DNA of 64,000 nucleotides from Gracilaria domingensis (Eukaryota; Rhodophyta; Florideophyceae; Gracilariales; Gracilariaceae): assembly GCA_022539475.1 (NCBI GenBank), contig VCMS01000058.1, forward strand, positions 62,001 to 126,000. Direction: 5' to 3'. Within the stretch, counting starts at the first letter, position 1. Each line of letters opens with the position of its first letter. The notes under the pieces were generated by a model that worked only from the letters and a program-made list of their open reading frames with translations, was not told the origin of the DNA and did no database searches. The translations under genes were made by a program, and so were the position numbers. Positions 58,600 through 64,000 of this stretch are shown in pieces.

Positions 58600-59883
58600 T
58601 CACCAACACCATCCCTCACCAGCCACCCGATCCGGGCGCGTCGACCAGATGGACGCGCCCACCCGCAGGCCACCGGCCACCACCCTCCCGCCGCCCATGC
58701 ACGCATCGCCGTCAGGCGGCACATAATGCCAGATGCTCGCCCCTTCCGCGCGAGACCACAGCGCATCTCCGCGCGCCGTTCCCACCGACGCCGCATTCGC
58801 CAAAAAACTTCCGAAGCCCTTGCCGCCGCCCATCTCCATTAGCGGCCGTCTCAGCTCCAGAGCCGGCAGCGTCAAATCGTGCGTCACCTCCATGCGCCAC
58901 ATCCGCCGCAACGTCTCCAACCTCGCGACGCCCTTGGCCGAGAAGCGTTTGAGCACCTGCGCATCAAACGGCCCATTGTCGCACACGTCGCCAAAGTCGT
59001 GATCCATCTGCACCTTGGCCAAAGCGCTGACAATGGCGCCAGTTTGCGGGTGCGAGCCATCATGCGCGTTGTGCAGGCGGTCACACGGTGCCCACGGCTT
59101 TGCTGCACTTGACGCTTGCGCCACATCCGAAACTTGACGCTGACGCAGCGTGTGCAGTACGCTAAGCCCCATGGACGAGTGGATGGCGTGCGACATGAGC
59201 GCGATCTGTGCGTCACGAAAGTGCTCCGTGCTGATGAAGGTGTCGAAGCGGATACATTGCAGGAAGAACATTTCCAGGCGGTTGAGCTCCGGCACGGCGA
59301 TTCCAAGAATTGACGAGAACACTTGGGAGCTCAAGTAGTCGTCCTCGTGAAACTTGATGGCCAGCATGACGGCGACGGCAAACATCTTGTGCACGTTGGC
59401 GCTGTGCACAAACAGCTGCGGCGCAAGGGCGATGAGGCGGTCGATGTAGACGCACGCCGACACCAGCACGCAGTTGGAGGCGTTGGTGAGTTGGAACACT
59501 CGAGAGATAAATTGGTCAAGCGAGATGTTTGGCTTGACGAGGTCGAACGGCGACGGCACGTACACGAGCGCGGCTTGGTACACGTCTGCAAAGAATTGCG
59601 GCGTGACGTTGGACAGCTGCGGCAGCGGCACGGCGCGAGCGACGGCGCTGAGGTGCAGCGAGGACTGCGAGGCGGCGGCGTGTCGCAGCAGGGCGTCGCC
59701 CGTGGCGACGCGCGAAAAGAGCGCTGTGTTGACGACGAGCAGCAGCGCGGTGATGCAGTTGACGAGCGGGTAGCGAATGCGGGGCGAGGGGGAGACGGCT
59801 CCGACGGAACTTTCGGAGGAGCATTCGCCGGAGGTGACGGGGGTGGTGAGAGCGAGCGGGAGGTCGTTGCTTGTGAAAGTCAT
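58600..59883 (-). CDS. PHO80/P-type cyclin-like protein
   Basis: A 427-residue protein (MTFTSNDLPLALTTPVTSGE). The cyclin box of the PHO80 family (PF08613 type) lies about 115-215: SLDQFISRVFQLTNASNCVL, ACVYIDRLIALAPQLFVHSA, NVHKMFAVAVMLAIKFHEDD, YLSSQVFSSILGIAVPELNR. The rest is long and low-complexity; the last 130 residues are Ala/Gly-rich. P/U-type cyclins in plants and fungi pair with CDKs such as PHO85/CDKA in nutrient or phosphate signalling. The length of the tail is unusual for the family. Promoter region is GC-rich. Confidence 0.82.
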   Translation of the reverse strand: MTFTSNDLPLALTTPVTSGECSSESSVGAVSPSPRIRYPLVNCITALLLVVNTALFSRVATGDALLRHAAASQSSLHLSAVARAVPLPQLSNVTPQFFADVYQAALVYVPSPFDLVKPNISLDQFISRVFQLTNASNCVLVSACVYIDRLIALAPQLFVHSANVHKMFAVAVMLAIKFHEDDYLSSQVFSSILGIAVPELNRLEMFFLQCIRFDTFISTEHFRDAQIALMSHAIHSSMGLSVLHTLRQRQVSDVAQASSAAKPWAPCDRLHNAHDGSHPQTGAIVSALAKVQMDHDFGDVCDNGPFDAQVLKRFSAKGVARLETLRRMWRMEVTHDLTLPALELRRPLMEMGGGKGFGSFLANAASVGTARGDALWSRAEGASIWHYVPPDGDACMGGGRVVAGGLRVGASIWSTRPDRVAGEGWCW

Positions 59884-60025
59884 GTCGGAGGTGATAGTTA
59901 CCGCGCGAGCGAGGGCGGGCTGCAGTTAATTGGGGAGGGGGGGGGGGGGTGAGGAACGGGTTGGGAGGGAGGGAGGAAGCGCGAGTAGCAGAAGCAGAGC
60001 AGGCAAGCAGAAGCGAAGGAAAGTG

Positions 60026-60048
60026 AAGCCAAGCCAAGCCAAGCCAAG
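60026..60048. repeat. (AAGCC)n microsatellite
   Basis: About five near-perfect copies of aagcc within a purine-rich stretch. Confidence 0.85.
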
Positions 60049-60269
60049 CAAAGAAAGGCACGCGCGGTAGAGAGCAGAAGCGAGGGCGGCCACGTCAGCA
60101 CCGACGCGCCGCACGCGGCAGGTCGGGCGTCATGAGCACGGCGTAGCAGCAGCGCGCGTCGACGCGACGTGAAATTGAATTGGCGCGCGCGCCGGCAAGA
60201 CGCGAGCGGGCGGGGGGGTGTGTGGGTGTGGGTGCGCGCGCGGCGGCGAGCAGCCAAGGCGCAGCAGCA

Positions 60270-60700
60270 GCGGCGAGGGCGGCGGCGGCGGCGGCGGCGG
60301 CGGCAATCAGCGCGTGCGCGGCGGCGCGCGCCTTAACGGCCGCGGCGCGAGCACGCGCGCGCCGCCGCCGCGCGACGTGCGCGGCGCGCCACACGTGCAC
60401 ACGTCGCGCAGCTGGGCGGGCGCGCGGCGGCGCGCGCGGCGCGCGGCGCGCGCGGCGCGCGGCGCGCGGCGGCGCGCGGCGGCGGCGGCGGCAGCGGCGG
60501 CTGCCACGCCGCCAGCGGCGGCGCGCTGGCGGCGGCGCGCCGGTGGCCACGCGGCGGCGCGCGCGCGCGCGCGCGCTGCTGGCGCGGCGCGCCCGAACGG
60601 GCGGCGCGGCGGCGCGCCTTGTGCGCGGCGGTGCGCGCGGAGCGCCGGGCGCGCTCGGGCGGCGCGAGGCTCGGGCGCGGCGGGAGCAAGTCGGCGCTGG
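60270..60700. repeat. GCG/CGC low-complexity block
   Basis: Runs such as ggcggcggcggcggc and gcgcgcggcgcgcgcggc dominate about 430 bp. Such DNA can form alternative structures; both strands encode Ala/Arg-rich translations by chance. Confidence 0.85.
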
Positions 60701-61045
60701 TCGAGCACGTCGCGTGTTAAGGCGCGCTGCTCGGCGCGCAGTGGCGGCAAGTTGAGAGAGCGGCAGTGGAGCGGGCGCGAAGGTGAAGCGGCAGTAAGTG
60801 CAGGTATGTGCTGCGCGGCCAATCAGCGCGCGCGCGACACGTGCAACGGCTTCGCGATAACATACGATAAGTTTAGCGCACAGTTGCACGGTGCAGGACG
60901 CCTCGCTGCGAAAACTCTCGACAGTGTCACGCACGACGCGTGCTTAGTAAGCACCCAGTGGGTGCAACCGAAAATTTCCGAAGTTCTAAACGTGACCGCT
61001 TCTGGCAAATAAGTGATGGACAAGTACACCATCTTGTTGCCGAAA

Positions 61046-61092
61046 TTTGGGATGCTGGTCGGGGTAGGCGAACCCCCGACCAGCATCCCAAA
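61046..61092. repeat. Hairpin, 19-bp arms
   Basis: The arm tttgggatgctggtcgggg (61046-61064) is the exact reverse complement of 61074-61092, with a 9-base loop. It lies 140 bp upstream of the transposase gene. Confidence 0.85.
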
Positions 61093-61230
61093 CGTGACAC
61101 CAGTGAAAGTTTCACGTAACTAGCGCGTACATTGTCGCGCAAGATACATGTTTATTTGTAAACCATCCCAACCACACAGACAAACAAGCACCATCCTCAC
61201 TTCGCAAGTACATCCAAGAGCCCCTACTTC

Positions 61231-62439
61231 ATGGCTTCCGATCCAAGCATTGAACTAGCCTTTGTTGTCCAGATTCCATCTATTATCTTCATTCTACAAC
61301 TGTTCTGTTTGTCACTCATACGTAAACATCAACAACAGAGGCACAAAAGGGAGTTCAAACGGTATGCAAAGCCCGTTAAGTTCCATCGAATTGGATTGCT
61401 CAGACCTCAATTTCACACCACACCTTGGCGGCACTTATTCCGTTGTGGCTCAAACGCCGAGTTTCTTGTAGCGACAAGCTTTCCGCGCTCTTTGCTTCTC
61501 CGTGATTTGATACCTTGGTTCTCAGAGAAAAGAAAACATATTAGAAATGGCTCCCCGTTTCGACGTTCGCATTCGAGGCGAGGTCGTAAACCGCTGCTAG
61601 AAACTGAAGACCTTCTCGGGATGGTATTATGGTACTTAAAAAGCGGAGATGTGGAGTACAGTTTGTGTCCCGTGTTCGGAATTACGCCGTCTTCTGTGGC
61701 GGAGTGGTTGGAATACGGTATGGAAGTCATGTCTGAACTCGTTACCGACGAAAAGCATACTCCCTTTCGTATAAAATGGCCGACAGCATGTGAGATGCAA
61801 GAGTCCTGTGAGCTTCTAAGGAAGAATAGATTGTTTGGTTACGCATTACGGGGTGTATTTGCCATCAGCGACGGAGCCAGATTGCGCGTTCCGGACTTCG
61901 TGGACCCCGACACGCAGAACGCCTTCTACAATGCAATGACGCAACGCGTCGAAGCCACCAATCTGCTTGTTTGGAACTTTCGTGGAGAAATCATTCACGC
62001 AGCGCTCAACTTCCCGGGCAGCTGGCACGATAGTCGGCTAGCTTACATTTCCGGGCTTTACTGGCCTTCACTGGCATTGGACAGCAACACACCACCGGGA
62101 TACGCTGTTCTCGGAGACAGCGCATTTGTGAACGACAGAAGAACCGGAAAGGTCGTACGAGCTCGCAAAGTAAACGAGTGGAAGAATCTGCCAGTGTCCG
62201 ACGGTTGTGTTGCTGTTGAGCTTCTGCTGCAGCGAATGTATCCGAGTGAGAGGCAAAGTGCCGAATGGGGTGTACGAGGCCTCAAAGCACCTTTCCGTCG
62301 CCTGACCAGGACCCTTCCCGGTGACCATTACAAGCGCGGACGGCTGCTGAGCGTTGCCTGTCATCTGGTCAACTACAGAACGCGGGTAGCTGGTCTGAAC
62401 CAAATAGCGTCCGTGTATAGTAAAGCTCCAACGCAATAA
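61231..62439 (+). CDS. PIF/Harbinger-type (DDE_Tnp_4/HARBI1-like) transposase
   Basis: A 402-residue intronless protein (MASDPSIELAFVVQIPSIIF). A helix-turn-helix region lies near 125-170 (EDLLGMVLWYLKSGDVEYSL, then ITPSSVAEWLEYGMEV). The DDE catalytic triad is intact at D214 (FAISDGARL), D296 (VLGDSAF) and E345 (SAEWGVRGLKAPF), with the diagnostic stretch NFPGSWHDSRLAY between them. The N-terminal 30 residues are unusually hydrophobic (FVVQIPSIIFILQLFCLS). No terminal inverted repeats could be recognised in the flanks, so this may be a complete element, a fragment or a domesticated gene. It sits in a moderate-GC patch between two GC-rich blocks. Confidence 0.9.
   Translation: MASDPSIELAFVVQIPSIIFILQLFCLSLIRKHQQQRHKREFKRYAKPVKFHRIGLLRPQFHTTPWRHLFRCGSNAEFLVATSFPRSLLLRDLIPWFSEKRKHIRNGSPFRRSHSRRGRKPLLETEDLLGMVLWYLKSGDVEYSLCPVFGITPSSVAEWLEYGMEVMSELVTDEKHTPFRIKWPTACEMQESCELLRKNRLFGYALRGVFAISDGARLRVPDFVDPDTQNAFYNAMTQRVEATNLLVWNFRGEIIHAALNFPGSWHDSRLAYISGLYWPSLALDSNTPPGYAVLGDSAFVNDRRTGKVVRARKVNEWKNLPVSDGCVAVELLLQRMYPSERQSAEWGVRGLKAPFRRLTRTLPGDHYKRGRLLSVACHLVNYRTRVAGLNQIASVYSKAPTQ
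61240..62439. mobile_element. Probable PIF/Harbinger element, ends not defined
   Basis: The element is inferred from an intact transposase frame in an isolated moderate-GC stretch (about 60.84-62.47 kb). I found no terminal inverted repeats or 3-bp target duplication, so boundaries are placeholders. The protein at the right edge may be its accessory partner if the element extends that far. Confidence 0.45.
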
Positions 62440-63261
62440 AATAACCGTCGCTCACAATCCATCTCGCCCACAGCGTGGCGCTCAGCAGCTGCTACTTCAA
62501 CACCGCGCGTGCATTGCGGCCGCATGCAGCGGCGTCGCACACAGCGCGCAGCGCCGGCGCACATTGGACAAACTTGCGCGTCACAATGTTGTCCGATGTT
62601 GCTCATCTCATGGTTGCGAGAGCCAGGCGGCGCGCGGGGTGCCCCAGCGATGATGCGCGGGCGGCGGAGGCGGCGAGGAGGTGGGCGACGCGTGCGGGTT
62701 TTGCGTTAGCGACGACTTGCACGGCGAGCCGGCCGCGCCCGCAGTGGACGGCTGCTGCGTCCGGCGGGAGCGCGCGCGAGGGGGATGGGTAACTCTGTGG
62801 TCACGCGTCGATTAGCAGCGCCACCCACCGAACCGCCCGTCCCCGGCGTGCGCGGCGTTTTCGGCCTCTTCGCCGAGCGCGCCGCAGCCGCAGCAGTGCG
62901 AGCTCGTGTGGGCGTTTGCGGCGACAACAGGTAGTGCTTTGCGTGTTGTTGCATTTCGGGCGTGCTTCCCGCCGGCGCGTGCGATCAACAGCGTCGGACG
63001 AGTGTTTACGCAGCAGCGCCCGTAGCATATGACGCGGGAAAGACGCGCGCGAGGAAGGGCGGGGGGCGGCGCGTAGCGTCGCTAGGACCGCAGAGCAGCG
63101 TGCGCAACCAAGCTGACTTGGCACCAGCCGGGCAGCTGCCAAAAGGTACGCGCCTTTCCGCCATCGCACGCGCGCTACACATCGCCATACGTGGCAGTGC
63201 TTTGTCACAGAAGGCACTCGTCCCACCTTCGAAAAGTGCTGCGCCCACGGCACGGTGAACG
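62440..63261. other. GC-rich spacer, 820 bp
   Basis: GC-rich DNA with long overlapping frames on both strands that show Ala/Arg-rich artefactual translations. No gene supported. Confidence 0.5.
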
Positions 63262-63525
63262 ATGCCCACCGCCACTGACCAGGCGTATCAAGTGCCTGGT
63301 GCGCCCAACCGCAGCAACCAAACCGACCCCCCACGCGCCGCCATGACGGAGGACCTGCCCGTCGGCCTGCAGCTGGCGCGCGTGCACAACGTTCTGCGCG
63401 CCGAGCAGCAAGCCTTCACGTTCACGCAGATCCATCACAACACCGGCGTCGACATTGACGGCAAGTACGACGTGCTGCTGTCGCTCACCGGCGATACAAC
63501 ACGGGCGGGACGGCGAACGCAATGA
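63262..63525 (+). CDS. Short ORF, possibly the 5' part of an interrupted gene
   Basis: 87 residues (MPTATDQAYQVPGAPNRSNQ). Residues from a second ATG at 63343 look structured: LARVHNVLRAEQQAFTFTQI then VDIDGKYDVLLSL, faintly like a winged-helix domain of the TFIIE-beta kind. The GC-rich coding style ends abruptly near 63500, where the DNA switches to the lower-GC gene on the right. Either an intron starts here or the gene has been broken by insertion. The identification is weak. Confidence 0.3.
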   Translation: MPTATDQAYQVPGAPNRSNQTDPPRAAMTEDLPVGLQLARVHNVLRAEQQAFTFTQIHHNTGVDIDGKYDVLLSLTGDTTRAGRRTQ

Positions 63526-63530
63526 ATGAC

Positions 63531-64000
63531 TCAGTTCCTTGATTTGTCGAGCACGCGTGTGATCGTGTCCTCAATCGTTGAAGCAACCATCGCTTGGATG
63601 CTTTGGCGGCTGCGCTCCACGACTTCCTTCACCAACGACTCCATGTCTCTATCCGCTGCCGCCATCTGTTGCCTCATCCGACTAGTCTGGGCGTCCTGAA
63701 AGTCTCGCAAACTCCTTCCCAAATCCTTCATAGTGTCCTGGAGCTCCGTCTCCCGTCGCTTGGCAGGTGTAATGTATGGTCTACTCACCATCCGCTTTTG
63801 CTGGTTCTGACTAACATTATTGTTCCGACTACCCGCTTGATTCTGTTGCCCGGAAGGGCCTGCTACAGATTCGTTTTCTTTGGCGCTTAGCCCAATGTGA
63901 TCTTCGAGATTGGAATTGTAGCTTAGAGATGCCATTTTGGACAGTATCTCCTTTTGGATATTCTTAGCTCGGCGAACGTACTCAGGACATGTGGGATCAC
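63531..64000 (-). CDS. Partial protein, possible Myb/SANT-type transposon partner
   Basis: The frame is open from the stop at 63531 through ATG 63935 and on to the right edge (DPTCPEYVRRAKNIQKEILS precedes it), so the true start lies outside the window. The visible 156 residues end in a coiled coil (ETELQDTMKDLGRSLRDFQD, then MRQQMAAADRDMESLVKEVV). The segment VRRAKNIQKEILSKM resembles the linker after the Myb/SANT-like DNA-binding domain in the accessory proteins of PIF/Harbinger elements; the Myb domain itself would lie beyond the edge. It converges with the transposase gene 1.1 kb away. Confidence in the family is modest. Confidence 0.55.
   Translation of the reverse strand, partial: DPTCPEYVRRAKNIQKEILSKMASLSYNSNLEDHIGLSAKENESVAGPSGQQNQAGSRNNNVSQNQQKRMVSRPYITPAKRRETELQDTMKDLGRSLRDFQDAQTSRMRQQMAAADRDMESLVKEVVERSRQSIQAMVASTIEDTITRVLDKSRN

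Larger units (their letters stand above)
59884..61230. other. GC-extreme spacer, 1.35 kb
   Basis: Contains a poly-G run (59934-59949), an (aagcc)n repeat at 60026-60048, and an extremely GC-rich block at about 60180-60700 made of GCG/CGC and GGC-triplet runs. A CCAAT/CGCG block sits at 60813-60836, and a hairpin at 61046-61092. Long frames on both strands here are compositional artefacts. Confidence 0.6.

Noticed and set aside
60095..61012. Long Ala/Arg frames on both strands of the GC island
   Set aside because: Stop-poor GC-rich DNA gives long frames by composition; no domain or sensible start.

Overview
The window looks like nuclear DNA from an intron-poor photosynthetic eukaryote, most plausibly a red alga (a Chondrus-like florideophyte is my best guess). 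It encodes a plastid-targeted geranylgeranyl reductase, a DUF3110 protein of the cyanobacteria/plastid lineage, eukaryotic trafficking and chromatin proteins (syntaxin 6, BAH, JmjC), TRM11 and IMPACT. Nearly every gene is one long ORF. Only two introns could be placed; both are short (77 and 103 bp) with a CTAAC-type branch site. Genes sit in compact clusters separated by 1-4 kb gene-poor stretches. I saw no tRNA, rRNA or CRISPR. The lineage is inference.

Layout. 1-4,986: two tandem minus-strand genes for secreted cysteine-rich modular proteins; the first runs off the left edge. They share a promoter block and contain recently expanded internal repeats. 4,987-8,766: gene-poor, with a perfect foldback hairpin and GTAC-rich palindromes. 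8,767-12,086: a bacterial-type alkaline-phosphatase-superfamily protein and a large unknown protein. 13,138-19,278: a membrane-anchored JmjC protein divergent from a BTB-like giant, then syntaxin 6. 21,332-31,909: IMPACT, an RCC1-like protein, a short-motif repeat protein, an MFS transporter, a protein kinase, two small unknowns and a DnaJ-type zinc-finger protein. 32,309-39,389: a C2H2 protein, a BPA1-like RRM protein and a two-exon coiled-coil protein. 39,990-50,718: a very large Ig-like/ASH-type protein divergent from a BAH protein, TRM11 divergent from a xylose-reductase-like aldo-keto reductase, an ankyrin protein and a GT92 glycosyltransferase. 53,101-59,883: two tandem ABM-domain paralogs, a DUF3110 protein, geranylgeranyl reductase and a PHO80-like cyclin. 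60,000-64,000: extreme GC islands, a PIF/Harbinger transposase and, at the right edge, a partial protein resembling the Myb/SANT-type partner of such transposases.

Most of the window is housekeeping. The less ordinary parts are the cysteine-rich module family, a GTAC-rich motif dispersed between genes, CCAAT/CGCG islands, and the 61-64 kb segment where moderate-GC transposon genes interrupt GC-rich DNA. Several long open frames begin at GTG or TTG; in those cases the first in-frame ATG was used as the start.
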